This document shows positions 17,630-28,900 of a stretch of 55,954 nt of DNA, one piece after another. The DNA lies in contig JAHDYR010000056.1 of NCBI GenBank assembly GCA_019828565.1, positions 1 through 55,954 of the forward strand, read 5' to 3'. Within the stretch, counting starts at the first letter, position 1, and the number at the start of each line of letters is the position of its first letter. This DNA comes from Carpediemonas membranifera (taxonomy: Eukaryota; Fornicata). Position numbers and translations under genes: made by a program. A model generated the notes under the pieces. The model saw only the letters and a program-made list of their open reading frames with translations. It searched no databases and was not told the DNA's origin.

Positions 17630-18865
17630 ATGCCAGCCACGGAACTAGAGATGAAGCGTGGAAATGAAGGAACTACTCCGGACACCCGAGAGACGAACTC
17701 TCAGAAACGCAAGCCGATGGTCAGGTGGAATGACGCCGCAAAGAGCGAATGCAGGTCGGCTCTCATGATTGGTATGCTCAAGGCATTCTTTTGCATCACC
17801 GTTGATGTGTTTGGAACGGATATGACTGGTCTATCTGTCCGTAAGGTGGCGAATGCCTACAATCACATCATCTCGGTGTACTTGCAGCCCTGCCACCCTG
17901 ATCCGACATTCTTTGATGGTATCAAGTCCCTCACGGCTGTATCGCAGGGTAGGCTTGTCATTGGGCATGTTAAGGAGTGGGCAACCCAGTCTTGCCACTG
18001 CAACATCGGCATTTCTGATCAGGCTCCTTCGAGAGTGTTTCATAACCTTTCTCGGGCCCCCAACCCGGTGCGATCGGAGCTTCTGACCGCGATGAATAAG
18101 ATTTTCACGAGAGTTGGCCTGGACGTCCCCCAGAATTTTGATTCGCGTCCTCTGTCCCTTAATCTGGTGGACCTTTCGGCACCCGACATATTTACTGGTC
18201 GGACGAAGACGTTTTTCAAGACAGCAGAAATCCCCCATTCCGTGCCGCAAGTGAAGCAGGAGGTGAAGGTTGACCCCGTTCGACCCTCTGAGTCTATCTC
18301 TAAGCGTAACGTCATGCTACTCGATGACGTCCATCGCATGACACAGCGCATGTCGGAAGATCTCTCTCAGCTCAAAGAACGGCCGGTAACCGCTGATTCA
18401 GACTCTGACGATGATGGAGAGAACCTCCTTGACTTGCAGAAGAGGATGCTTGCCTTCTGTTGCGGCCATTGCCACAGCTTGGACTGGGTTGGCAATCTCA
18501 ACACGTCAAAGTTTGTCTCGTGTGGAGAGTGCGGCAGGAACTTTCATGACAATTCCGTTTGCGTGCCTGCTCGTCCGGAGAAATGTTCAAAGACTGCCAA
18601 CTGGACGAAAGAAGCCAACAGAAAGAAGTCCTCGTGGAAGTTCACATGCCAGGCTTGTGTCCAGGAGAAGACTTGTTTCGCATGCCAGAAGAACGCCTCG
18701 GTATATCATTGTCGGATGTGTGGGCACTGGTTCTGTGGTAACAAGGGCTGTATGGGCACCACTGCCGTGAAGGTCGTCATTGACGGCGTGAATATTCCCA
18801 AGATCCGTCTTTGTGACGATTGCCTTGAGAACTTCAAGTCGGTGGTTCAACAGTCGGAGCAGTAA
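17630..18865 (+). CDS. PHD/FYVE-like zinc-finger protein
   Basis: This 411-aa protein has a basic N-terminus, a helical middle and a Cys/His-rich last third (residues ~295-400) with at least eight Cys pairs, among them CCGHC, CGECG, CQAC, CFAC, CRMCGHWFC and CDDC. The order resembles tandem PHD, RING or FYVE fingers. PHD fingers read histone tails, which would fit the SET and chromodomain-like proteins of the element. An acidic DSDSDDDGE stretch precedes the fingers. It shares a short divergent promoter region with the transposase-like gene. Confidence 0.6.
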   Translation: MPATELEMKRGNEGTTPDTRETNSQKRKPMVRWNDAAKSECRSALMIGMLKAFFCITVDVFGTDMTGLSVRKVANAYNHIISVYLQPCHPDPTFFDGIKSLTAVSQGRLVIGHVKEWATQSCHCNIGISDQAPSRVFHNLSRAPNPVRSELLTAMNKIFTRVGLDVPQNFDSRPLSLNLVDLSAPDIFTGRTKTFFKTAEIPHSVPQVKQEVKVDPVRPSESISKRNVMLLDDVHRMTQRMSEDLSQLKERPVTADSDSDDDGENLLDLQKRMLAFCCGHCHSLDWVGNLNTSKFVSCGECGRNFHDNSVCVPARPEKCSKTANWTKEANRKKSSWKFTCQACVQEKTCFACQKNASVYHCRMCGHWFCGNKGCMGTTAVKVVIDGVNIPKIRLCDDCLENFKSVVQQSEQ

Positions 18866-18980
18866 AGATACAATTGAATCTTTTCAAACATATTTTCATG
18901 AAGATAGATCCAATGAAACTATGTACCATGAGCCCGATTGCTCAGTGATTATGTGATAATCCTGTGTGACCCAGGACAGC

Positions 18981-19040
18981 GTGCTCCTGGAATCAACAGG
19001 GCACAAAACACCCTGCGTATTCCGGTAGCACACCGTTCTG
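18981..19040. repeat. 60-bp segment related to the tandem repeats at 52.4-53.9 kb
   Basis: It aligns without gaps to 52681-52740 at about 84% identity by eye, sharing CTCCTGGAATCA and CCCTGCGTATTCCGGTAGC. It shows that part of the satellite-like repeat also lives inside the TIR element. Confidence 0.8.
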
Positions 19041-19135
19041 ACTCATACGTCCGTCTCTGGTTGTCGTATACAGGTCTATTTACGTGTTTGGCGATGGCGC
19101 TCCCTTAAATCTGCTTGAACGGCGTGTCGTGGCTG

Positions 19136-19342
19136 TCAGTATGCTGCAAATGTCGCAGCGAGAAAGGAGTCACCAATCGCGTTCAGCTTTCTTGTTTCTC
19201 GCCTGATACTGCTCGTAATATCGTTCAAGCGTGAATCTATGAAGTAATGGGACTGAATGGCCTCTATTGCGTCAATTTCTTGCGTAATCGTTGTTGAATG
19301 GCCTAGAATAGATGTTGCAGCTGCTTCCAGCTCCTGTTGCAT
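19136..19342 (-). CDS. Small 68-aa helical protein (doubtful)
   Basis: An ATG frame encodes a helical, heptad-like peptide without recognised motif. Length is marginal and no conservation can be judged. It may be a chance frame. Flanking 18866-19135 and 19343-19724 show no better gene; a basic 69-codon minus frame at 19510-19719 is equally uncertain. Confidence 0.3.
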   Translation of the reverse strand: MQQELEAAATSILGHSTTITQEIDAIEAIQSHYFIDSRLNDITSSIRRETRKLNAIGDSFLAATFAAY

Positions 19343-19724
19343 GCTAAATGCTGTGTTTTGGACAATTGGTCGTGTTCAGGCAGATTTTTTTCGTGCAAAG
19401 TGCAGGCTAATACGCGCCCTTAAACTGTGGGATCAGCCGCTGGGTAAATATACTGAGAAAAAACCATATAGCTGAGTTCACTGTCTTGTGCTGAATACGG
19501 TGGCGCCATTTATTTCTCTGAATCGCTAAGTTTTGTCAGCGTTGACCGCGCACGACCGGTCGTCCTTACGCGATGACACCCAGCCCATCTTGTAGGTCGG
19601 GTGGCCATACCTCGCGGCCTTGCTTGCTTTTTCTTTGACGAGCAATATTCCCTGAGTAATAGCCTCTCCTTTTCTTCCAATTCGACTCTAGCCAAGTCAA
19701 AAAACAAGAAATCGACCATATCTC

Positions 19725-19828
19725 AAAATCTAACAGGTAGATTCACTCTGAAAGTGATTATGCGCATATGTACCTCCTTTCAACTACTCACATAATCACT
19801 ATCGTAGTGAATCTACCTGTTAGATTTT
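19725..19828. repeat. 104-bp palindromic (MITE-like) element
   Basis: The 23-base arms 19725-19747 and 19806-19828 are perfect reverse complements, and an inner pair (AGTGATTATG/CATAATCACT) extends the symmetry. The loop is about 28 bases. It lies 180 bases inside the right terminal inverted repeat. It could be a MITE, a transposase recognition hairpin or a structured RNA. Confidence 0.85.
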
Positions 19829-20010
19829 CTGTTATTGTCCATTTTATCGTTTCGTCTTAACCTGCACGGCGAAATGCTCAAACCAGGCAAGGAGTCAGAG
19901 CCAGAGCTTCTTTCCATGCTCTAAGTACATCATATGGACTCTCAAGAAGACCTTCGTTTATCTCTAAATAGCTTAAATTTAATGAATACTTCATTTCTGA
20001 GCAAGAAATT

Positions 20011-20081
20011 GTAGATTATCTAGCGTTTTGAGGTCGAAGATAATCTAGGGTTTAGCAAAGATAATCTAGGGATGTTGACAG
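20011..20081 (-). repeat. Right terminal inverted repeat (71 bp)
   Basis: Reverse complement of 924-994 with one mismatch. It ends GGATGTTGACAG before flanking CATGCTTG. Confidence 0.85.
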
Positions 20082-20319
20082 CATGCTTGTCAGACATTTT
20101 CCGAATTTTTGCTAATTTTCAGCAGCGAGACACTTGACTGTGCTCTGTTCGTGGCAAACTTGTCGTTGTTGTTGATTTTGCACGGCGCTTCTGTGCTTAT
20201 TAGTAGCACACATGAGAGTGGTCGCGAATTTGGATGCAAGAATAATCTTTGCAATTGTCCCCAAAGTTGCGTCACATTTCTCTACAAATCAAATGACCAA
20301 GAACGAGCCATCGATCTAC

Positions 20320-22821
20320 CTAAAGCCCTTTATGAAGCATATCACTAATGCCCGGGAATAGTGCCCCCACCGGAAGCCACACCCCACAACACTCTTCTAC
20401 TGCGGCCACAGCCCTCCCACACACCCCTGCAACACCCCATTCATCGTTGTAAAACCACGGGGTCGACTCCAGTCCTAGTCGAGTCATTCGAGTCATTGAC
20501 TTCGCAGGACTCGAACGTGTCCACAGGGCTTGGGCGAGGCCCGGGGCCTCAGCGATTCGCACAGTCCCAATGGCGGCTTGAACAGGGTCCAACTCAAGCC
20601 GAGCGAGACCTCTGAGTGCATTGAGCAGCCTGTTATCGGTATTAGTCGAAGGGCAAGGGATGCTGTTCGGGTCAGCACTGGTATGGAGTAAATAGAGTGC
20701 TCCGCTGACATTCGAAGTCACGACCCTACTGATCTTGGGAGGGCTGGGTAGACACGAAGCAATGAGCAATAATCCGTCTGAATGGGATTTGATCCCTTCA
20801 ATTGCCTCCTTCACCGCAGCGAAGGTCGACTCAAGTCCAACTTTGCCAAGCACAACAGACGCCAGCACCGCGAGATCCCAGAGGAAAGCCTTAACGTGCA
20901 CGCGGTCCAGCTTGCCGAGCACGTCGATGCAGACTAAAATTATAGATTTGAGCAAATCTTCTTGACCGCTTCCCGTATCAATAATGTTCTCGAGCAGACT
21001 GCCCGACTGGAGGGGAAGTCGAACCTGGCCGAGCGTACTCATCGGCTGATCGCCCAAATACTCTATAAACTGCACCGACTGCTGCAGCATGATCTGACAC
21101 AACTCTCGGGCGGGCAGGGTCTGCCATTCGAGCTGCACCGCGAGACCAAGGGCAGCAGTGCTGAGCGGCGCAGGAGAGGTCTGGATGAGCCATAAGAGCG
21201 TCTCCCGGTCTTCTTGGAGTGCGCGGAGGTCGGATAGGCTGACCCTTGACAATGAGTGATTCAAAGGGACTTGCCTTATCCTGCACCCTAGAGCGACCAA
21301 GGCGACCGTATCGTCGGCCGGGAAGGGCATTGTGGCGGTCTTCCCAGCGATGAATGCGGTCACTTCAGGCTTAGATTGGGCGGGGGCGTAGTGAATCGAG
21401 AGGAAGAGGGCCGTCAGCCTGAGTGCCGGGGTGTCTGGAATGAGTGGAATTTGATTGGCGATGATTGACTCGAGTGCTGGGCGATCGAACAGGGCGAAGT
21501 GGGTCTCAATAAATCTTACTAGAATCTGAGACACAAGATCGTCAAACTCAACCTCAGAGTTGAGCAAAAAGTGGACCAGCCCAGCCGCGTCACTCGTCTG
21601 CAGTGCCTTACACGGCCGTGACAACGCCGACATTGCGGTCAGACACTGACCCACGTCACTGACCGAGCAGACCGACTCCACTAACTCCGGCACGACTCCA
21701 CAACCAACGACGACCACGGCTGCGAGCAGACTATGCACAGCCTCGCCACCACGGTCAGCCAACGGCATGTACACCCTCAGAGCATCAAGCACAGCCTCGT
21801 CGCGGTCACCTGCAGTGTTTGCCTCGCACTGGGCTACGATGGCAGCGGTGACCCAAGGGGCGAGTGCCAGGGCCGTGTCAGGGTCTGCGAGCCGAATGAC
21901 ACCGAGTACGGCGGGGGCAGTGGCCTGGGCGACCTTCGCATGGGCTGGGTCGACCAGGCTGACTCCGTTCAGAGTCACAACGAGCTGGGGTGCGAGGGCA
22001 GCGAGGGTCGGAGCTACCTGGGGGAGGGCGGCCGGGCAGCAGGACAGGGCAAACCAGAGCTGCTCTACAGCCTCGGGAGTGGGGTCTGCCCGCGTCAGTG
22101 AGGCGATGAGTCCGGCAGCCGGGGCAGCAAGGCCGGGGATCCGGGTCAGACAGCCCGCCACCCGCACCAAGTCTGCGGCCGTAGCCGAGTCTGGCGCCTC
22201 GTGTGCCTCTACAAGCACGGCCAGAGTGGATATGGTCGCAGCGAGCAGGGGCGCATGGTGCGGCCGGGATAGGGATGCGAGGGCAGACGCCCTGGCACTC
22301 ACCCGGGACACTGCGTCCATGGGGCGGGTGAGGGGGGCTACAGGGAGTATTCTGAGGACTGCAGTGGCGATAGATGCGTCGAGCACGGTCTCGTCGAGGT
22401 CGAGAAGGGAAAGAAGGGCCGTCTGGAAGCGGCCGCTTGACATGAGGGGGGTGACGATGCTCTCGAGGTGTTCTGGGCTCATGGCGCCTAGGAGTAGCAC
22501 AGAATTCTTCGTTGAGTCTTCAGTGGAGGTGGTGATGGCCATTCTCACGATCTGGAACAGGCCGGGAAGGATTGGGAAGAAAAGAGTGAGAACAGAGGCG
22601 AGATTGTCCATCATATCGGGATTAGTTGGATAGGAAACAGCAGTGTTAACGATTTTGGCCAGATTGTTCGTTGAATCGTTCGATACGACCAAGTCTTGGC
22701 TGGATGATGTTTGACGAAGCGAAAGCAAAACACCAGGAAGGCAATCAGGCATATCTAGGTTGTCTACGATCTCTTGTATGTACTCATCGATCATTATCTT
22801 CCCAGACGTGGTTTGCTGCAT
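20320..22821 (-). CDS. Helical-repeat (HEAT/ARM-like) protein, unknown
   Basis: The open frame extends to 22950, but that start is GTG; the first ATG is 22821, giving 833 aa. The sequence is a long run of amphipathic helices rich in Ala, Leu, Val and Pro with regular ~40-residue spacing, suggestive of a HEAT or armadillo solenoid. No specific family was recognised. It begins about 125 bases from the stop of the long coiled-coil gene on the same strand. Outside the TIR element, it looks like a host gene. Confidence 0.65.
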   Translation of the reverse strand: MQQTTSGKIMIDEYIQEIVDNLDMPDCLPGVLLSLRQTSSSQDLVVSNDSTNNLAKIVNTAVSYPTNPDMMDNLASVLTLFFPILPGLFQIVRMAITTSTEDSTKNSVLLLGAMSPEHLESIVTPLMSSGRFQTALLSLLDLDETVLDASIATAVLRILPVAPLTRPMDAVSRVSARASALASLSRPHHAPLLAATISTLAVLVEAHEAPDSATAADLVRVAGCLTRIPGLAAPAAGLIASLTRADPTPEAVEQLWFALSCCPAALPQVAPTLAALAPQLVVTLNGVSLVDPAHAKVAQATAPAVLGVIRLADPDTALALAPWVTAAIVAQCEANTAGDRDEAVLDALRVYMPLADRGGEAVHSLLAAVVVVGCGVVPELVESVCSVSDVGQCLTAMSALSRPCKALQTSDAAGLVHFLLNSEVEFDDLVSQILVRFIETHFALFDRPALESIIANQIPLIPDTPALRLTALFLSIHYAPAQSKPEVTAFIAGKTATMPFPADDTVALVALGCRIRQVPLNHSLSRVSLSDLRALQEDRETLLWLIQTSPAPLSTAALGLAVQLEWQTLPARELCQIMLQQSVQFIEYLGDQPMSTLGQVRLPLQSGSLLENIIDTGSGQEDLLKSIILVCIDVLGKLDRVHVKAFLWDLAVLASVVLGKVGLESTFAAVKEAIEGIKSHSDGLLLIASCLPSPPKISRVVTSNVSGALYLLHTSADPNSIPCPSTNTDNRLLNALRGLARLELDPVQAAIGTVRIAEAPGLAQALWTRSSPAKSMTRMTRLGLESTPWFYNDEWGVAGVCGRAVAAVEECCGVWLPVGALFPGISDMLHKGL

Positions 22822-22946
22822 CCCGTAGCTTCCGGTCTCAACTCCACCGAGTCGAAACGGCGCGGCCGCCAAAAGGTCAAAGCAAGGAAACCCCAAGGCC
22901 CCCCGCCCCAATAAGGATAATTTAACAACTATATACAGCCTCAGCC

Positions 22947-25900
22947 TCACAGCCCCCGTGGACTGGCCGGTGGCGCACCTCCAGCCGCGCTCTTCGTTCG
23001 TCTAGTCCCAGTCACGGTGCTCCTCCCGCCGAGAGAGTTGATCATCTCCGCCTTGAGAGACCTGTTCTCCCGCTCGAGTGCAGACATCCGCTGTCTCATG
23101 TCTGAGCGGCGGCCTGTGGCCTCGAGCTTGTGGCGCTGCTCGATCTGATTCATCCGCTCTTCGTAGCTATAGACCTGGCGCCTGAGATCGTCAATCTCGG
23201 CCATGGCTTCCTGCTTGACTGAGCGCTCCTCCACCAAAATCTTCTTCAGTCGCTTAATCTCGGCGTTCGCGTTCCGTAGATCAATATCCACGGCGGGCGC
23301 GGCGATCATGCTACTCTGCAGCGTGCGGATCTCCTCCTTCTGGCGCTTCAGGGTCTCCTTCAGCTTCACTACCTCCCCCGGATCTGCGACGGGGTCCTGT
23401 TTCGCCCTCGAGATTGCCATGGCCGATCTACGAGCCGTCCTACTCAGAGCAGACGATCGGGCAGCCTGTTCCGACTTCTTGCGGGATAGCTCGAGCTCAA
23501 GGTCGTTGGCGGCGATGGTGTTCTCGAGTTCGAGCATTCTCCGCCGCAAACTGGATTCCACCATCTCCGAGTTTGATTGAAGCGTCCACTTCTCGGTCTC
23601 AAGCGCCTGAACACGGTCGGTGAGTGTTGCGATTTGTTTCGAGCTGGCCTCCTGTCGCCCGTGTCTGTGGAGCGAGTGCATCGTCCGCAGCTTGCTAATG
23701 GCAGCCTCTTGCTCTCTGATGGTCACCTCAAGCTCATTGACACGCTCGTCGTAGTCGTGGATCAGTTGGGCTCGAGCCTTGGCCAAGCCCGTCATCGTGG
23801 TCGACCTGGCAATTCTCTCGAGCATCTCCTGCTTCAGGTCCTGCATGTCTTCGAGGATGGACTCATTGATTGTATTCTTGAAGTCGTTGAAGTTGTTCTT
23901 GATCAAGATGACTTCGGCGGCCTGTTTTCTCATCTGGCCATCAAGCTCAGCGGTGACACGGCGGCGGACGTCAGTCTCTGCGGTATTGAGGGCGCTCTCG
24001 AGGCGCTTGGCCTCTCTCTCAAGCTCGTTCGTCCTGAAAAGAATAGAGTAGTGCTTGGCCGCGACCAGACTGTCAGCCTGCATCTCCACGTTCTGAAGCG
24101 ACGCCTGCACGCTCTCCTCCAGCCTCCGCCGCCTGCTGACCTCCACGGCGAGCCGGTCGAGGGTGTGCCGCAAGATCGTGTGGTAAAACTGGTCGAGCTC
24201 CATCGACTGTGTGTGTGAGTCGTTGAACAAGGTCTGTGCAAGCTCATTGAGAATCCGGGCGAGCTGGGTCTCGGAGATGGCGTAGCCGGGGGCTCCCTTG
24301 GCAATGTCGATGCGGGAAAAGTGGGAGAACAGCTCCTGGACAAACTGGGTGAGTGTGTGTGAGTTCTTGATGAACCGCTCGTCCAGACCGTGGGCGGTGA
24401 GATAGTTGACTTCACCTAAAACTGCGGCTACTTCATTCTCACCTGCCTCGCTGGCAATATACTCCTCAGGCGATGGGAGACGGATAACATCCTCAGGCTT
24501 GCGTCCTTTGAGCGTGGAGTTGAGGAAGAAGAGCATCTTGGCGCGTATCTCGGTCATAGTGGCGGTCTGGCGGCGGAGGAGGGCGAGGCTGACAGCAGCC
24601 CTGGTGTGGAGGACGAGGCGGAAGAAAAGCTCGAAGGCGGGTACCGGTGTGCTTGGGAAGAGCATATCGGTGTCCTCTGGCAGGATACGGACATTGATGG
24701 CGTTCCCCTCGTCGTCCAAGTTTTCGAGTCGTTCTTCTTCCTTAAGCTGCGAAATCGTCCGTTTCTCAGCTCTGCAAACAGCAGTGACGACCTCACCGAG
24801 TTCGTGGAGGAAGTTATCAAGGATGTGGTGCTCGAAGACGGCGTTGGCGTCGACGAGTTCGGCGGCCCTTGTGGGGGCTGGCAGGCCCATGAGATCAGCG
24901 AGGAAGAAGTGGCGCAGCTGCTGAGAGCGGTGGAAGTTCTCGAGAAGCGCTAGATGCACGATAAGCGCGTTCACAGGCTGCGCGCCTTCGAAAATACCGC
25001 GGCGGGTAAACTCATCGTCGAGCACGAGTTCGCAATTAATCGAGGCGGCATGGGTCGCGGTGACGTACTTCATAGGCAGTGAGAAGATGGGCTCCGCTAT
25101 ATGTGGGAACGGATGCGTGTTAAACGTAGACAGCGCGCGAAGATCACTCCATCTGCGTGGAACTCGGAAGCCGTTAAAATGCCTGGCCTGACCGACAGAT
25201 CCGTTAAGATTGCTACTGCCGATTAGAGCGTTCGACACGACAGCGTGGAGGCTCTTATAAAGATGGGAGGTGGGTACCGGCGGGAGTGGCACCTGAGTCA
25301 TCTCACCCGTGTCCGAAAGTCTCGCCATGACAATGCGGGTGAGAGAAACAGCCGCGGGCCCTGCGTTGCTGGAGATGAGGTGGTTGAGTGTCACATTCAA
25401 CAGCAGTCTGAGTTGGTGGAAGTGCAGCTTACGGGTGGCGATTAGGAACGTCATCACCTGTGCAAAGGACGAAGAGGCGTCCACCGCGAGCTTCTCCTGG
25501 AGTGATCCGAGGGCTGAGGCCAAGTCCGACCGGATCGTGTCAGATCCCGCCGCCGAGGCACCAGCGAAACGGGCCTTGATGAGACTCGCGGCTACAATGT
25601 CATGAACAACCCTCGTGAGCAGGCAGACCGCAGAGAGCTGGACCGTGTTCTCGCCCATGGGCCGTGGGACGGTAAAGGGCGACCGGACCACATGGGTGAG
25701 CGTGGGGATGGTCCAGACGCTAGTGAGGCTGGTTTTGTTGAAAAAGAGGTCGGTGACGTCGGTAACGGTGGCCTCGACGCCGGTCAGCTCGGCTGGGCGC
25801 TCGAAGGGGATGGAATCACCGAAATCGTGGATCATGTACTCGAGATCTGTGGTGACCGACGCAATCTCCGCGCGATATGCAACATTAACCGCGAATTTGG

Positions 25901-28900
25901 AGATGATATCCGCGTAAGTGTCCACCAATCTTGTCTTGAGGGCCCTAATATGCTGCCTGTACCTCTGGTGCTTGTTATCAGACGCCGATAGCCCAGGCAC
26001 CTTCATATTCTCCCTGTATTCCTCGACAATGCTTGATCTGGCACTAGTGGCAGCGTTGATTGCTGGGATGAATGTGATCATGGCCTTCTGGATCATTGCA
26101 AAGTGCCAAGCCCGCATCGATGGGTCGTGTCTGGCTGCGATGGACATTTTCGCGAGCATGAGGGTGTCGTCGTCGGCGTCAATCGAGATGTTGCCGTCTG
26201 CGTCTGAAGCAAACTGGGTGGTAAGGAACGTCTCGTCACGGTACTTCTCGGGTGCCGCCTCGATGAGCGCCCGCTCCCTTCTGAACTCCTCTTCAACGAT
26301 GGCGTCAATGGCAAACTGGTTAGCCTTCGCCGAGGAGGTGAATAAAATCGACGTCGCCGCCTGCACTCTCGCAATAGCCTTGAGGTCGTTGACTCTGCTC
26401 AGGACCATGTCTTTGATCCCTTCCAGTGACTCTGTTGTGACTCCAGCAAATTCTTGGGCGATCTCTACAATCGCCAAGAGGTTGGGTTGAGCTCTAAAGT
26501 CCTGGACGTATTGCGATAGAACCTCTGGGGGTACGTGGATCAGGTCTTCATCACCACCAAGAACGGTGTCAGCCTCCCAGTTGAGTTGCGGCAGTGACGT
26601 AGAGGCGCGGGGCTGGCCTATGTACGCGCACTGGAGGATGTATTGGGCGCTGGCCTCCTTGGTCTCGAAGAATGAGTTCGCGATACGACAGCGGAGGACG
26701 GCAATGTTCAGAGCGTTGGTCAGCGTGTGGATCAGCGCCGGCACGGGGGCCTTGAAGTCCCAGACCGAGGCTGCACGCTGGCCGGCGATGATACTAGCTG
26801 GTTGATCCAGGGCGGCGTCGACCTTGGGAAGGGAGTAGACTGGGTTGAACACCTTGGGGGCGGTAGATGCGGCAGGACCGGTCGGTTCGGCCATGAGAAG
26901 TTGGGCGGCGTCTCTGGCGACGAGTTCAAGGGTGCATGGGTGGTCTATCAGCGCAGTATAGAGAGATTCTACGGTATACGTCTGCGGGTCGCGGTCTTGG
27001 GCGGTTCTCTCCTCAGTGAAAGAACGCCACAGGACAAGGGCTTCACGGGCAACGACGCTCATGGCAGCAACACGCGGTAGGACAGTATCTGGACCTGTAG
27101 CAGACCAGTGGGCCTTGACAAGATCTGATACAATCGACCGCAAAATCGGAATCACTTCGTGGAGCTGCTCCAGAGGTGTGTGGAAGTCCGCAATGCCCAC
27201 AGCAACACCACCGTGGGGGGCGACTGGGGGCGCGTTGAGAGGAAGCAGAGCATTGGGGACGCCGGGCTTGTCTGCATCGCGGTCGGAGATTTGCTGGAGA
27301 TAGAGCGTGTTCTTCTCAATGATAGAGGCCGAGATCTCCCGGATGAGGGCGGCGGTGACCATGAGCGAGGTCACTTGAGTCTGATACGAGTGCATGAAAG
27401 ATTCGGGGCAATCTAGAAGATCCGAATCAATCAAATCAATAATCTGTTGCATAATAGATTCGTTTGCCTTCGAGTCAATCGTATGCTCGTACAGGTCCAT
27501 GAGTGCAGACACAAGCTCGCGCTTAGCCGAGGCGAACAGGAGATGAGCCTCGTACATCTTCGTGAGGACGGCGTCGCGATCCACGCGAAGGAAGTTCTCG
27601 CCATCCTTAAGCCGCAAGTTCTCCTCCTTGTGGTAGATATGAGTCGTCGCCGTGCGCTTGATAGTCTCATCAATGTTCTTGAGCTTTTCTGTTGCCGAAG
27701 TGTAAAGGACTGACCGTCGCTTGTTGTCGAAAACGCGCAGGGTAGCCGCCTCACCGCCAGAGACGCCCGCCTTGGCGACCATGTCGCACCGGGCCGAGAT
27801 ACGGAGGCCGTCGCCGTCCTCGTTGATGATGTCCGCTAGTGCTAGGCTGAGAGCATCCGTGACGTCGCTCTTGGTCTGCTCCCGGAGGGTGTGTTCCGTC
27901 AGTGCAAATGGGGCGCCGCTAATGTCTGCCGAGATGGTCTTACGGACGGATTCTAGGGCGTTCAGGGTCCACATGAGGCCGTCTCTGAGCTGCTTCATCT
28001 TCATCGCTCTCAGGCCGTAAAGTGCGTGAAGTTTGTTCGCCGGTACATCGCAGGGGCCGAGGATGTCGCCTGATTGGGACCCGTAGGCCACTCTGGCGTG
28101 GGACACGTGCTTGTTCTGAAGCGAGGCGGCGACAGAAGTGCTTTCATGGATTGAAAGGAAGCCGATGGTCGCACCGACGAACTTGTCCATAAGAATCCCC
28201 TCGGCCTGCTCTGAAGCGTACTCCGAGGCGAGTGGGATAGACGCAGGAGGCACCTCGAGGTCCTCGCGGAAGTCCTCGAGGTAGATAGGCTCCTTGACGT
28301 TGCGCTGGGCGGCGGGGTTGGCGTGGCCGTCGACGATCGAGCTGTGAATCACCTCAAACTGGCGAACGATACCCTGAACTATCTTCCCAGCCTCGTTACA
28401 AAACTCAGCCTCATTCGTGCGTCCGTTGCGAGTCCTAGAGTTGATCCTAAAGTGCATCTTAAAGTGACCAGCAAGCTCGTTGAGCTCATCATCAAGAGCA
28501 CCCCGGTCAACAATCATCAGCGGAAGACCGTCGTCCCCAGCCTTGTCCATCACGTTAGCAACCATCCTAGGGAGCTGGATACGTCCACTGTAGCCGAGCC
28601 AGGAAAGACGGGCGATGAAATCACGGATGGCGACAGTCTGCGCATCGGCTGAAACTGTGGACCTAAGGGCAATGGCGACATCCTCCACATCCACAAAAGG
28701 CTGCGTCACTGTGCTCGCGGTGTTGTATGCGTTCACATCCAGGCCTACATGCTTCGTGTTGATGAACTCGCAGGTCTCGGCGACTCTGGCGGGAACAGGC
28801 ACGTCGCGGATGTGGGCCATGCTGTTGAGTCGGACGATGCGGCGGGCTATGCTGGTCTGTCTGTCAACCAGTGACGTCTGAGCCATTCGGAATGGGATCC

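Larger units (their letters stand above)
924..20081. mobile_element. 19.2-kb cargo-bearing DNA transposon bounded by 71-bp inverted repeats
   Basis: The sequence 924-994 recurs as its reverse complement at 20011-20081 with one mismatch in 71 bases. Similarity starts and stops sharply on both sides. The interval holds about ten genes with no housekeeping relatives, several repeated modules and an 851-aa transposase-like protein. No convincing target-site duplication was found: the left flank ends TTCATA and the right flank begins CATGCT, so at best a trinucleotide CAT offset by one base. Terminal repeats with inner sub-repeats are typical of transposase-binding ends. The single-element reading is an inference; nesting of smaller elements inside is also possible. 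Confidence 0.6.

Noticed and set aside
918-20087. Target-site duplication of the TIR element
   Set aside because: Flanks TTCATA and CATGCT share at most CAT with a one-base offset, which is too short and inexact to claim.
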